From positions 124,001 to 188,000 of the forward strand of contig NZ_JAHOPF010000003.1 in NCBI RefSeq assembly GCF_019038595.1: DNA of 64,000 nt, given 5' to 3'. The DNA is from Kaistella soli. Its GTDB lineage: Bacteria > Bacteroidota > Bacteroidia > Flavobacteriales > Weeksellaceae. The number at the start of each line of letters is the position of its first letter. Within the stretch, counting starts at the first letter, position 1. The notes below the pieces were generated by a model. The model saw only the letters and a program-made list of their open reading frames with translations. It was not told the DNA's origin and ran no database searches. Positions 8,632-18,176 of this stretch are shown here, piece by piece. The translations under genes were made by a program, and so were the position numbers.

Positions 8632-9489
8632 TTAAAGTACATTCAGCGTCTGTTCTTTAATTTTTTCGAGGTCGTCTTTCATCATTACTACCAGTTTCTG
8701 TATTTCCGCGTGGTTGGCTTTAGAACCTAATGTATTGATTTCGCGACCTATTTCCTGGGAAATGAAACCCAGTTTTTTTCCGTTGAAATCTTCGTTTTTC
8801 ATCACTTCTGCATAATATTTCAGGTGTTGGGTCAGCCTCACCTTTTCTTCAGAAATATCTAATTTCTCGGTGAAATAAGCCATTTCCTGATAAAAACGGG
8901 TCTCATCAATATTATCGAATTCGTTCAGCGTGCTGCGGTATTTTTCTTTAATGGCGTCCAGGCGGATGCCTTCGTAGGGAGCCACCATTCCAAGGTAAGT
9001 TTCAATGTTGTGAATGTTGCGTTTCAGCTCTTCATGAAGATTATCACCTTCTGTTTTTCGGAAATTATTGAATTTTGAAAGTGCATCCTTTAATAACCCG
9101 GTCAACAAAAACCATTCGTTTTCGTTGAGTTCATCAGGTCTTGTAGAAATAGCTTCGGGCATTCTGATGGCCATTTTCAGGTATTCGAAGTCTGGACCGT
9201 CGCCGGAAATTTTCTTCAGTTCATCGATGTAAGATTTTACCAGCTCGTGATTGATGTTCACATCATTGGAATCGTCGAGGGTTTCCAGATTGATGTAACA
9301 GTCGACTTTTCCGCGGAGAATGCTGTCGCTCAGCATTTTTCTGATTTCGAATTCCTTTTCTTTATACCGTAAAGGCATTTTGATGTTCAGGTCAAAAGAT
9401 TTGCTGTTTAAAGATTTGATGTCGACGGTAATTTTTTTACCTTCAAAAACACCTTCGCTTCTTCCGAAGCCTGTCATGGATAAAATCAT
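8632..9489 (-). CDS. yicC: YicC family endoribonuclease
   Basis: A 285-residue protein with the family's typical start SMTGFGRSEG and a C-terminus with FISQEIGREINTLGSKAN. YicC proteins in E. coli and B. subtilis act as endoribonucleases or influence sRNA stability, so a similar role is inferred here. It is the first gene of a leftward run (yicC, gmk, epimerase-like). Its promoter should lie in the 130-bp divergent gap shared with the PASTA gene. Confidence 0.92.
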   Translation of the reverse strand: MILSMTGFGRSEGVFEGKKITVDIKSLNSKSFDLNIKMPLRYKEKEFEIRKMLSDSILRGKVDCYINLETLDDSNDVNINHELVKSYIDELKKISGDGPDFEYLKMAIRMPEAISTRPDELNENEWFLLTGLLKDALSKFNNFRKTEGDNLHEELKRNIHNIETYLGMVAPYEGIRLDAIKEKYRSTLNEFDNIDETRFYQEMAYFTEKLDISEEKVRLTQHLKYYAEVMKNEDFNGKKLGFISQEIGREINTLGSKANHAEIQKLVVMMKDDLEKIKEQTLNVL

Positions 9490-9585
9490 GGATTTGCTTT
9501 AGCAGACAAAGGTAAATATTTCAAAACTTTTATGATTAAAAATTTGCAGGCAAAAAAATCAGGAAGTTCAGAAAAGATTATTTTA

Positions 9586-9593
9586 TATATTTG
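9586..9593 (+). promoter_or_regulatory. Candidate -7 box (TATATTTG) for the PASTA gene
   Basis: TATATTTG is an exact match to the Bacteroidetes TAnnTTTG -7 element, 26 nt upstream of the ATG at 9620. It sits in the divergent gap between yicC and the PASTA gene. Confidence 0.6.
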
Positions 9594-9619
9594 CATCTAT
9601 ATATTAAAGATTTAAAAAT

Positions 9620-10672
9620 ATGCCTAAATCGCTTTTCCACTGGAAAGTCCTAGTAAATATTCTTCTGGCTGCAGCCGTTTTCACGGGATTAGTTTGGCTT
9701 ACTTTCCGTTGGTTAGAGATTCATACGAATCACGGCAAAGAAATTCCTGTACCCAATGTGATGAACAAGTCGGTGCATGACGCCATCAGAATCCTGGATG
9801 ATGCAGGACTCGATTATGAAGTGGACAGTTTCAAATACGATCCTAAATACAGACCTTTTCAGGTATTACAGATTTATCCCTCACCAGGTTCAAGGGTGAA
9901 GGACGGAAGAACTATTATTTTAAAAGTGAATCCTAAATCTTACGCACAGGTTTCCGTTCCTGATGTTCTGGACCGATATAAAGGTCTTGCTTTCCGTCAG
10001 CTGGAACAGGTTGGATTAAAAGTAGGAGACACCATTTATGAGCCGAGTATCCAGAGAGATGCTGTTTTAAGAATGCTCTATAACGGAACTTCGCTGAAGC
10101 CGGGTACGCTGTTGCCGAGGTTTTCCACCATTGATCTTGTGATTGGCGCAGGTCCGAAAAGAAATATATCCGTTCCCAATTTGGTGGGATTAACGGTTCA
10201 GGAAGCAAAAGCGATCATCGCACAGAATCTTTTTGAAGTAGGATTGATTGAGCATGAAGACGGAGGACAGGACGATTCGGATATTGTATATTATCAGGAT
10301 CCGGCTTCGTTTGATGTCCGGGATCAGGGAATGCAGATCGATATTTGGGCAAGTAAGAAAACGCCGGCCGAAATGGGCGGAAAGATTTCACAGCTTAATT
10401 CCATGTACAGAATTAAAATTGACACTACTACGCCGCCAATTCGTTATGAAGCGCCGGTGTACAGAGAGCCTGCACCAAAAAAGACAGAGCCGAAACCTGA
10501 AACTCCGAAAACCGAAACTCCAAAAACTGAAGTTCCGAAACAGGAGGTTCCGAAAACGACGGGAGAACAAAAACCGAAAGCTCCGGTTAATACGTCCACA
10601 ACTCCAAAAACTAATCCTTCCACGACTAAACCGGCAGAAAAACCAAAAGCCAAAAAAGTTATTGTAGAGTAG
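9620..10672 (+). CDS. PASTA-domain membrane protein
   Basis: A 350-residue protein with a short cytoplasmic start, one membrane helix (about residues 10-30) and then three PASTA domains at about 38-106, 110-178 and 182-248. Each begins with a (V/I)PN(V/L)- or VPDVL-type motif and contains a P(S/A)xG or comparable turn. The final 95 residues are a low-complexity Pro/Lys/Thr tail built from PKTE-like units (KPETPKTETPKT and similar). PASTA domains bind peptidoglycan or beta-lactams, and a periplasmic cell-wall role is inferred. There is no kinase domain, unlike PknB. It lies just upstream of the RluD-type gene. Confidence 0.85.
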   Translation: MPKSLFHWKVLVNILLAAAVFTGLVWLTFRWLEIHTNHGKEIPVPNVMNKSVHDAIRILDDAGLDYEVDSFKYDPKYRPFQVLQIYPSPGSRVKDGRTIILKVNPKSYAQVSVPDVLDRYKGLAFRQLEQVGLKVGDTIYEPSIQRDAVLRMLYNGTSLKPGTLLPRFSTIDLVIGAGPKRNISVPNLVGLTVQEAKAIIAQNLFEVGLIEHEDGGQDDSDIVYYQDPASFDVRDQGMQIDIWASKKTPAEMGGKISQLNSMYRIKIDTTTPPIRYEAPVYREPAPKKTEPKPETPKTETPKTEVPKQEVPKTTGEQKPKAPVNTSTTPKTNPSTTKPAEKPKAKKVIVE

Positions 10673-10694
10673 TTACTAATATAATAAAATCGAT

Positions 10695-10722
10695 AAAGCT
10701 TCAGCAGAAAGTTGAAGCTTTT
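10695..10722 (+). terminator. Hairpin between the PASTA gene and the pseudouridine synthase gene
   Basis: 9-bp perfect arms AAAGCTTCA and TGAAGCTTT with a 9-nt loop and a short T-run (TTTT then CT). It lies 22 nt after the PASTA stop and 10 nt before the rluD start. It is probably a partial terminator or processing hairpin. Confidence 0.55.
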
Positions 10723-10731
10723 CTAAATAAT

Positions 10732-11790
10732 ATGTCCGAAGAAAACGAAGAATTTTTAGACGAAGAAGTACTGCATCAGGAAATCAATGATGAAGAATCA
10801 TCCGGTTTATACGAACACCTCAACATCACAGTAGACAAAAACCAGGAGCCATTGCGGATTGATAAGTTTCTGCTGATATTCAGACAAAATTCGTCACGGA
10901 ATAAGATTTCCCAAACCTGCCGTGCCGGAAACGTTGTAGTAAACGGCGTCCCGGTAAAACAGAACTACCGCGTAAAACCCGGCGATCAGATTTCTGTACT
11001 TTTAACGCATCCGCCGAGACAGAACATCATCATTCCGCAGGATATCCCGATCAATATTGTATATGAAGACGATGATGTAGTGGTAGTGGACAAAGCTGCC
11101 GGAATGGTCGTTCATCCCGGTCACGGGAATTATCACAGTACGTTGGTGAATGCTTTGGCTTTTCATTTCGAAAAAAACGGGCAGAAATCGGATCTGGACA
11201 GGGTTGGTCTGGTGCACCGTATTGATAAAGACACTTCGGGACTTCTGGTCATTGCCAAAAATGAATATGCGCTGAGTTTTCTCGCCAAGCAGTTTTTTGA
11301 AAGAAAAACAAAAAGGCTGTACTGGGCATTTGTATGGGGCAATGTTCCCAATGAAGAAGGGACGATCACCGGACATATCGGAAGACACCTGAAAAACCGC
11401 ATGCAGATGACGGTTTTTGAAGACGGAAGCCTAGGAAAACATGCTGTAACGCATTACAAAGTTATCGAACGCTTTAGATATATCACCTGGGTGGAATGTA
11501 AGCTGGAAACAGGGAGAACCCATCAGATCCGCGCGCATTTCAAACATATCGGTCACACGCTTTTTAATGATGAAAGATACGAAGGTAACCATATTTTAAA
11601 AGGCGTTAACCTGCCGAAATATAAACAGTTCGTTAAGAATGTTTTCGAGGTTTTGCCTCGTCATGCCCTTCATGCACACACTTTAGGATTTATTCACCCT
11701 ACGACAAAAAAGGAAATGTATTTCGAAAGTCCGATGCCGGCAGATATGGAGGAAGCGGTAAAAAGATGGAGGAATTATTTAGAGCAGTAA
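10732..11790 (+). CDS. rluD: RluA/RluD-family 23S rRNA pseudouridine synthase
   Basis: A 352-residue enzyme that converts uridine to pseudouridine in RNA. An S4 RNA-binding domain is at about residues 40-100 (RIDKFLLIFRQNSSRNKI and GNVVVNGVPV). The catalytic domain holds the signature GLVHRIDKDTSGLLVIAK at about residue 158, with the catalytic Asp in DKDTSG, and TGRTHQIRAHF later. An acidic N-terminal extension of about 30 residues precedes the S4 domain. RluD is the best guess (helix 69 of 23S rRNA), but RluC- or RluA-type targets cannot be ruled out. Confidence 0.9.
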   Translation: MSEENEEFLDEEVLHQEINDEESSGLYEHLNITVDKNQEPLRIDKFLLIFRQNSSRNKISQTCRAGNVVVNGVPVKQNYRVKPGDQISVLLTHPPRQNIIIPQDIPINIVYEDDDVVVVDKAAGMVVHPGHGNYHSTLVNALAFHFEKNGQKSDLDRVGLVHRIDKDTSGLLVIAKNEYALSFLAKQFFERKTKRLYWAFVWGNVPNEEGTITGHIGRHLKNRMQMTVFEDGSLGKHAVTHYKVIERFRYITWVECKLETGRTHQIRAHFKHIGHTLFNDERYEGNHILKGVNLPKYKQFVKNVFEVLPRHALHAHTLGFIHPTTKKEMYFESPMPADMEEAVKRWRNYLEQ

Positions 11791-11808
11791 TTCCAAAAAA
11801 AGTTTTTT

Positions 11809-11816
11809 TATATTTG
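11809..11816 (+). promoter_or_regulatory. Candidate -7 box (TATATTTG) for the PorP/SprF-like gene
   Basis: An exact TAnnTTTG match, 21 nt upstream of the ATG at 11838 and after the rluD stop. It suggests that the porP-like gene has its own promoter. Confidence 0.55.
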
Positions 11817-11837
11817 TAAAAATTCACGTAACCAATT

Positions 11838-12788
11838 ATGAGAAAAATATATACGTTATTTTTCGTTTTACTTTCTTTCGGCCTTTATAAAAGCCAGGAA
11901 ACACTGCCTTATTATCAGCAGTACCTGCTTGAAGGTGATTTTCTCTTCAACCCGGCCCAGTATGGTAAAACAGATAATGTGGTGTTGAATTTGAATTACC
12001 AGAAACAGTTTTCACAGTTCAGTGAGTCGCCCAATGTGCAGTCTATCGGTTTGCATGCGAATATTTTCGACAGGGTAGGAGCCGGATTGTCTTTTTTCAA
12101 GGATCAGAACGGGCCCATTTCCTCCAACGGAATTTCCGGAGGTGCTTCTTATTTTATTCCGATTGATGATGACGGTGAAAGAAAAAGCCAGTTTTCCTTT
12201 GGAACCAATGTGAATTTTTACAATATGCATATCGATCTGGCCAAGCTCAGCCCACAGGATCCGGGTGATCCTACACTGGCTTCCGATGCTAACAGCCTTT
12301 TTTTGGTATATGCAAATCTTGGGATGGCGGTAACCTACCGTAATTTTTCCGCAGGAGTTTCAGTAAATGATATTGCACTGACCAATGATATCCCAATCGT
12401 CAACGGAATTGAGCCGGAGCCTACCAAATTCAATATCAATGCAGGATATGATTTTTATCTGAACGATCAGTTTTATGTTTCGCCTTCGGTATTAATGAAT
12501 TTCAGCACCAATTCTTCCAGAATTACCGACATGAATCTGATGGCAACACTATTGGGTGATGAGAGTTCATTTTCGGCCGGAGCCAGCTTCAGAACTTCAA
12601 AAAACCGGTTCGGAAGCCAGAATTTAGGAATTTCGCCAATTGTAAAAGCTACTGTCAGCAATTTCTTTTTCGGGGCAAGTTATAATTTCGGTCTTTCCGA
12701 TATTCAGCAATATGCCGGAAGCAGTTTTATGCTGAGTGTGGGTTATAACTTTGAAAACTTCATCAATACCAGAGGTTACCGGTATTAG
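11838..12788 (+). CDS. PorP/SprF family outer-membrane protein (type IX secretion/gliding)
   Basis: A 316-residue protein with a signal peptide of about 19 residues (ending LYKSQ). The mature start PYYQQYLLEGDFLFNPA is characteristic of PorP/SprF proteins. The rest alternates in the way of a beta-barrel (SIGLHANIFDRVGAGLSFF, FSFGTNVNFYNMHI) and ends with an aromatic-rich strand near the C-terminus. In Flavobacterium, SprF is needed for export of the adhesin SprB through the T9SS. Many genomes have several paralogs paired with particular giant cargo proteins, so a link with the cargo array downstream is plausible but unproven. Confidence 0.88.
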   Translation: MRKIYTLFFVLLSFGLYKSQETLPYYQQYLLEGDFLFNPAQYGKTDNVVLNLNYQKQFSQFSESPNVQSIGLHANIFDRVGAGLSFFKDQNGPISSNGISGGASYFIPIDDDGERKSQFSFGTNVNFYNMHIDLAKLSPQDPGDPTLASDANSLFLVYANLGMAVTYRNFSAGVSVNDIALTNDIPIVNGIEPEPTKFNINAGYDFYLNDQFYVSPSVLMNFSTNSSRITDMNLMATLLGDESSFSAGASFRTSKNRFGSQNLGISPIVKATVSNFFFGASYNFGLSDIQQYAGSSFMLSVGYNFENFINTRGYRY

Positions 12789-12858
12789 AATTTCCGGGTG
12801 CTGGATGTCACATTTTGAAGTTTGAAGTCTCAAAAATTCACTATTGACCATTCACCTG

Positions 12859-12866
12859 TATCTTTG
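12859..12866 (+). promoter_or_regulatory. Candidate -7 box (TATCTTTG) for hemW
   Basis: Matches TAnnTTTG, 25 nt upstream of the hemW ATG at 12892, in the 103-bp gap after the PorP/SprF-like gene. Confidence 0.5.
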
Positions 12867-12891
12867 TACTTTTTTCTCTGGATTCTGACTC

Positions 12892-14019
12892 ATGATTTAT
12901 CTTCACATTCCTTTCTGCAAGCAGAAATGCAGTTACTGCAATTTCCATTTTTCCACTTCTTTGAATTTTAAGGAAGAAATGATTGCTGCTTTAAAGAAAG
13001 AAATTTTTCTGCGCAGAGACGAACTTGAAAGTAAAAATTTAAAATCGCTTTATTTTGGGGGCGGAACGCCGTCGATTCTTAAAGTTGACGAACTGAAATC
13101 AATTATTGATGAGGTTCTTAAATATTTTTCTTTTGATCCGGATATCGAAATCACGCTCGAAGCCAATCCTGATGATCTTGATAAAATGTTTCTGAAAGAA
13201 CTGGCTCAAACGCCGTTTAACCGGCTTTCCATCGGTACCCAAAGTTTTTTCAACGAAGATTTACTGCTGATGAACCGCGCGCATAATGCCGGTGAAGCAG
13301 AGTCGTCGATCAAGCGGGCGCAGGATTTCGGTTTCGAGAATATCAGTATTGATTTAATTTACGGTTCGCCGACTTCCGGCATGGAAATCTGGAAAGAAAA
13401 CCTCAATAAAACCATCGAACTCCAGGTTCCGCATATTTCTTCTTACGCTTTGACGGTGGAGCCAAAAACTGCTTTAAACCAGTGGATTAGACAAAATAAA
13501 GTTCCTGCACCCAAAGAAGCGGAGCAGAATAAAGAGTTTTATTATATGTCAGAATTTCTGAAAGATCATGGTTTTGAGCATTATGAAATCTCCAATTTCG
13601 CCAAGCCTGGTTTTCATTCCAGGCACAACGCTGCGTACTGGAATTACCGTGAATATCTTGGGATCGGTCCGTCCGCACATTCTTACAACGGACGAAATGA
13701 AAGAAGCTGGAATAGCGCGAACAATAAACTGTATATCAATTCATTGAGTCAACATGTTTCAGCGAAAGAAACTGAAATTCTTACGGAAAAAGATCAGTTC
13801 AATGAAATGCTCATGATTGGTTTAAGGACGGTCTGGGGTGTTGATCTGGTCCGACTAAATGAACTGTTCAGTGATGAAATTCTGGATTATTTTAAGAGAG
13901 AAATAAAAAGTAAAATGGAGGACGGAGTTTTATTCATTGAAAACGAACATCTTAAAATTCCAGAAAAACATTGGTTTCTTGCCGACGGCATAGCCTCGGA
14001 TCTTTTTATCGTTGAATAA
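12892..14019 (+). CDS. hemW: Radical SAM heme chaperone HemW
   Basis: A 375-residue radical SAM protein. The cluster motif CxxxCxxC is at C9, C13 and C16 in FCKQKCSYCNF. YFGGGTPS near residue 54 and LEANPDDL near 100 are typical of the HemN/HemW family. The Cx3Cx2CNF form without the HemN N-terminal extension fits HemW, which binds heme and delivers it to client enzymes, rather than coproporphyrinogen dehydrogenase. Older annotations call such genes oxygen-independent coproporphyrinogen oxidase. The C-terminal HemN_C domain is present (GLRTVWGVDL). Confidence 0.92.
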   Translation: MIYLHIPFCKQKCSYCNFHFSTSLNFKEEMIAALKKEIFLRRDELESKNLKSLYFGGGTPSILKVDELKSIIDEVLKYFSFDPDIEITLEANPDDLDKMFLKELAQTPFNRLSIGTQSFFNEDLLLMNRAHNAGEAESSIKRAQDFGFENISIDLIYGSPTSGMEIWKENLNKTIELQVPHISSYALTVEPKTALNQWIRQNKVPAPKEAEQNKEFYYMSEFLKDHGFEHYEISNFAKPGFHSRHNAAYWNYREYLGIGPSAHSYNGRNERSWNSANNKLYINSLSQHVSAKETEILTEKDQFNEMLMIGLRTVWGVDLVRLNELFSDEILDYFKREIKSKMEDGVLFIENEHLKIPEKHWFLADGIASDLFIVE

Positions 14020-14132
14020 ATAAAACATTTTCATATTTTTTTACCAATGCTGTACAGCCTTTGGTGTTAAATCCGTGCAGGAAATTCCCGTTTTTACGGA
14101 AAACCGTTCTTAGGGTTATGGTGTTTTTTTAT

Positions 14133-14140
14133 TAATTTTG
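14133..14140 (+). promoter_or_regulatory. Candidate -7 box (TAATTTTG) of gene A
   Basis: TAATTTTG, 17 nt upstream of the ATG at 14158. Gene A therefore has a very short 5' UTR, unlike genes B to H in the same array, whose leaders are about 330 to 460 nt. Confidence 0.6.
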
Positions 14141-14157
14141 TTTTCAAACACAAAAGC

Positions 14158-15747
14158 ATGAAAAAATATTTACCTTATTTTTATCGCATTCCTGTGCTCT
14201 TTATTCTGCTTTTTTCTTTGAACGCAAGGGGTCAGGGTTCGGAAACTTTTCAAACACAGACGGCTTTAACATCAAACTATTTAAACGGTTCATTTAGTGG
14301 TGAAACATCAGGTGTAACTGTAAATTTCATCCATTCCAGAAATGAAGGATTTGCATCTGTTGATGATTATTCTATCAATGGAAAAGGATTGATGTTGCGG
14401 CGGGCTGATGAACCCAGTTCAGTGGAATTTAAAATTCCCAATGGAGTTGGAATTTTCAGTTTTAAGTACCGAAAAGCATTTACCGGAAATGTTAACAGAG
14501 TCTTGGCTGTACAGGTTGACGGGATGGAGGCAGCACTTACTTCTAGTTTTGGGGCTGGTTCGGGAGCAGATGCAACTGTATATAATTTCTCCGTCACTGT
14601 CAATAAACCAGGGTTAGTGTCGGTGAAAATTACCTATCCTATTGGAACGGCTAACGGCAACAGGCAGGTGACTGTTGATGATGTAAACTGGACTGGCTTT
14701 AGCGGCACGGTTGAACCCAGAATAAATCTTCAGGGAAACGGAATCACCATTCCAAACGGTACCGTGACCACTTCCATCGCTGACGGTACAGATTTCGGGG
14801 CAAATATTATTGCAGGAACTGATGTTGAGAAAACCTTTACCATTCAAAACCATGGCTCTGGTAATCTGATACTCAATACTGCTCCTTTTGTACAGCTTGC
14901 CGGTACAAGCGGATTTGGAATTTCTGCGCAGCCTGCAGCAGGTTCAATGGCGGGTTTTTCTTCTCAGACTTTTAAAATTAAATTTAACAGTACCGTTCCA
15001 GGTATTCATACCGAAACGGTAAGAATAGGCAGCAGCGATCCTCTGACTCCGATTTATAGTTTTAACGTCAGTGCTGTGGTGCTCAGTCCTTCCATTACAT
15101 CCGATAAATCTGTCATGACGGGTTTTGCATATGCTTTTGGACAGGGACCATCCGGGAGACAGCCCTTTGTAGTGAATGGTAATAACCTTGCTGGCGATAT
15201 CACGGTAACGGCCTCTGCCAATTGGGAAATTTCTACGAATTTAACATATGACGGCGCAAACGTATCTCCCTGGAATTCAGTTGTACTCAGTAAAACTGCG
15301 GGCAACACGGTAAACAACAGGCAAATATATGTTCGCTTAAAGGATGGACTTCAAGCAGGAGACTACACGGGAACGGTAACGCTTGCTTCCCTCAGTGCAC
15401 CATCGGCTGTTATTAATCTGACTGGAAGTGTCACTGCAGGTATTGCTTTCATAAAAGTAACGGGGAACGGAACGGCAGTTGCTAACGGCAGTGCTTCGCC
15501 CAACGGACTGAACAATACTCTTTTCGCGTCCCAGAATTTAGGGAATTCTCAAACGAAACCGTTTGTCATTACCAACTCAGGTGGTGCTCCGCTGATCATT
15601 AATACACTCAGTATTTCTGCCGGAGATGCATCATCATTTACGATCCTCAATCCGCCGCTTACCGGCACTGTTCTTAACACCAATGAAACCGCCGGTTTTG
15701 ATGTGAAGTTTTCCCCAATTCTGTGGGAACTAAAAATGCAACTGTAA
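14158..15747 (+). CDS. Gene A, N-terminal part of frameshifted T9SS cargo protein
   Basis: A signal peptide (MKKYLPYF..., cleavage near NARGQG) is followed by a beta-rich domain and choice-of-anchor D type repeats: one at about residues 195-305 (TFTIQNHGSGNLILN) and a second from about 450 (KPFVITNSGGAPLIIN). The frame reads FDVKFSP and then runs into 9 residues that do not fit the family before a stop. Adding one base near 15717-15720 would give FSPNSVGTKNATVSIVNSDPDDNPY, the normal continuation. The gene is thus the 5' half of one ORF of about 1,340 residues that ends at 18176. Ash/SPD-2/hydin-like domains of this type are common in surface proteins. Confidence 0.8.
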   Translation: MKKYLPYFYRIPVLFILLFSLNARGQGSETFQTQTALTSNYLNGSFSGETSGVTVNFIHSRNEGFASVDDYSINGKGLMLRRADEPSSVEFKIPNGVGIFSFKYRKAFTGNVNRVLAVQVDGMEAALTSSFGAGSGADATVYNFSVTVNKPGLVSVKITYPIGTANGNRQVTVDDVNWTGFSGTVEPRINLQGNGITIPNGTVTTSIADGTDFGANIIAGTDVEKTFTIQNHGSGNLILNTAPFVQLAGTSGFGISAQPAAGSMAGFSSQTFKIKFNSTVPGIHTETVRIGSSDPLTPIYSFNVSAVVLSPSITSDKSVMTGFAYAFGQGPSGRQPFVVNGNNLAGDITVTASANWEISTNLTYDGANVSPWNSVVLSKTAGNTVNNRQIYVRLKDGLQAGDYTGTVTLASLSAPSAVINLTGSVTAGIAFIKVTGNGTAVANGSASPNGLNNTLFASQNLGNSQTKPFVITNSGGAPLIINTLSISAGDASSFTILNPPLTGTVLNTNETAGFDVKFSPILWELKMQL

Positions 15748-18176
15748 GTATTGTGAACAGCGACCCTGATGACAATCCATATACTTTTGCCGTTCAGGGC
15801 GGGGCCACGTTCTGTTCGTCTCCCGGAGATCTTGTTATTGCAAAACAGGATTTTGAGACAGCTCCTGGAGTTCCTGTTCTGGCCTATACTCTGTTAAATA
15901 TCGGAACTCCTGGGCCTAATACGGGTTTTTCTTCCGGAAACAGCGGAAACAACGCGGTGCCTAAAAACAATAATCTTTATTCTGAAGGAGCGAGAGGTTA
16001 CCGTATTCAGGGAGGTGATCCCGGTTCTGTATTAACATCCGGCGTGCAGTTTAATTTTGAGGCTGTGGATACGTCAGCGTATACCGATCTTAAATTAACC
16101 TTGAAAGTGGCAGGTTATTCTATTGGAAGTACTACCAACGGGATGGACTGTAACGGAGCTGCCGGCGGTGACGTCTGCGTACCCAATGACCAAAAAAGTG
16201 ATTTTGTGCTTGTAGAGATCAGCCCGGACGGAGGTGTAACCTGGTATCCGCAGGCAAAAGCAGTTGCAGGGGAAATCAATGTAGCATGGAGTTTCGGAAG
16301 CAAAGGAACTGCCCTTGGCTCTGGAAATTACACCACGGACAATAATCTCACGTATTTCAACTCGACCTCAGCGCTGCAGTACAGTGCCATTGTAATTAAT
16401 AATCTTCCTTCGGTTCCACAACTCAAGGTCAGGATAACCGCACAGGATAATGCCTTAAATGAATCCTGGATCTTAGATGATATCCGGATTACCAGCACCG
16501 GTATCGTTCCAAAAGTATGGAACGGTGTTGCGTGGCTGCCGTCAGCGCCTACCAATACTGACAGAGCGGTAATTGATGGGGATTACATCACTGCAGATCA
16601 CGGGGTTTTTAAGGTTTGTCAGTGTGAAGTGAAAAACGGCCGGAAACTTACCGTCAGCGAGAATACTGCAATAACCGTGACTGACGCGCTAAAGAATGAC
16701 GGGCATATTCTGGTAGAAAGTAACGGCGGCCTGGTGCAGCTGAATGACGCGAATACCAATTCCGGTGCGGGTAGTTTTACAGCGGAACGAAAGATTAAAC
16801 TTTCTGTCCCAGCCGCTCCACTTACAGACCGCAGCCAGTATAATTACCTCATTTCACCGGTGGCGGGATTTAATTTAAAAACCGGAATCTACAACGGAAT
16901 TCCAGCACCGTATGTGCTCTATTATAATGAAAGCAATAATTATTTTTATGAATCCAGCGGCGCTTATATTCCAGGCAGAGCCTTGGCGGTTAAGGAGCCG
17001 GGTTTTGCGTCAGTGTCCGTTTCGGTTAATGAGGTTAAAGCAGTATTTAAAGGTGTTCCGGTTAACGGTACTTCTGCTGACGGCAGTGCGCTGGTTTATA
17101 CTGCGGTGAACAGTAATCCAGGGGTTGAATCGCCGCAAGGCAGTTTACGGGGGTATCATTTGATAGGTAATCCGTATCCATCCAACATGGATTTGGTGAC
17201 TTTCTACAACCAGAATGGGGGTCAGGCAGGCGGCATCAGTTCAAGCTTTTATTTTTGGGATAACACTGCGAACAATACTTATGTGCAGTATGGTTCAGGA
17301 TACAGCGGTAATGCCTACGCACAGTATAATGCGGTAAGTCTCACCCCTACCAAAGCTACCGGTGAATCAGGGTTGGTCACCAGTAAAATTCCTACAAGGT
17401 ATGTTGCGATGGGACAGGGATTTATGACGCGGGTTCTTGTTCCAGCCAAAACACTTACTTTCAGCAACAGTATCAGAAAGCCTGATGCAGCTACGGCTTT
17501 TTTTGGTAAGAATACAACCGAAATGGACCGGTTCTGGCTCAATATGATTACGCCTTCCAATATCGCTTCCAATATCGCTGTGGTATACTTTGAGGACGGG
17601 AACAGTGCATACGCTGCTGACGACTCACCACTGGTGGGAGGTTCAGATGCACTTTACAGCATCGCAGGAGAGGCAAAAGTGAGCATTAACGGAAGAAGTT
17701 CCTTTGTTTCAACTGATGTGGTGAAGTTAGGAACCAGGCATTTTGCAGCAGATCATTATACACTCGCTGTTGATCAGACCGAAGGTATTTTTTCGAGGGG
17801 ACAGCAAATCTATCTGGCCGACAGAAAGACCGGTATTGTTACCAATTTGAGTGAAGGAAACTACACCTTTGCTGCGGAGTCCGGTGAAGACAGCAACCGT
17901 TTTGAAGTGATGTATGAACCGGAAACCACCTTAGTGACAGGCGGGCGACCAAAGGATCATCTGACGGTTTATCAAAACGGAAATGAAGTCGTACTGAATT
18001 CCGGAGATCAAAAAATTAATGGAGTTGAGGTATTTGACGCAGCCGGCAGATCAGTAGACCGGATAAAAACAAATGCCGCCAAAGTTTCAGTGAACAGCAG
18101 CCGGTGGAATGATGGAGTGTATCTTCTGTATATCACCCGCGGCAGCTCTGTTACAGTTCGGAAAGTAATGAAATAG
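15723..18176 (+). CDS. Gene A, C-terminal part with shared module and T9SS sorting domain
   Basis: Continues gene A after a 1-nt frameshift. The GTG at 15723 is only a formal start; there is no signal peptide here. A concanavalin-like region (residues about 30-270) includes SWILDDIRI. From about nt 16513 the shared C-terminal module of the array begins (KVWNGVAWLPSAP). It contains [41 protein letters not shown] and NRFEVMYEPE, followed by a sorting domain of about 75 residues ending DGVYLLYITRGSSVTVRKVMK. The type A domain should direct export through the T9SS and cleavage or anchoring at the cell surface. If the frameshift is real, this half would not be secreted. Confidence 0.8.
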   Translation: MGTKNATVSIVNSDPDDNPYTFAVQGGATFCSSPGDLVIAKQDFETAPGVPVLAYTLLNIGTPGPNTGFSSGNSGNNAVPKNNNLYSEGARGYRIQGGDPGSVLTSGVQFNFEAVDTSAYTDLKLTLKVAGYSIGSTTNGMDCNGAAGGDVCVPNDQKSDFVLVEISPDGGVTWYPQAKAVAGEINVAWSFGSKGTALGSGNYTTDNNLTYFNSTSALQYSAIVINNLPSVPQLKVRITAQDNALNESWILDDIRITSTGIVPKVWNGVAWLPSAPTNTDRAVIDGDYITADHGVFKVCQCEVKNGRKLTVSENTAITVTDALKNDGHILVESNGGLVQLNDANTNSGAGSFTAERKIKLSVPAAPLTDRSQYNYLISPVAGFNLKTGIYNGIPAPYVLYYNESNNYFYESSGAYIPGRALAVKEPGFASVSVSVNEVKAVFKGVPVNGTSADGSALVYTAVNSNPGVESPQGSLRGYHLIGNPYPSNMDLVTFYNQNGGQAGGISSSFYFWDNTANNTYVQYGSGYSGNAYAQYNAVSLTPTKATGESGLVTSKIPTRYVAMGQGFMTRVLVPAKTLTFSNSIRKPDAATAFFGKNTTEMDRFWLNMITPSNIASNIAVVYFEDGNSAYAADDSPLVGGSDALYSIAGEAKVSINGRSSFVSTDVVKLGTRHFAADHYTLAVDQTEGIFSRGQQIYLADRKTGIVTNLSEGNYTFAAESGEDSNRFEVMYEPETTLVTGGRPKDHLTVYQNGNEVVLNSGDQKINGVEVFDAAGRSVDRIKTNAAKVSVNSSRWNDGVYLLYITRGSSVTVRKVMK

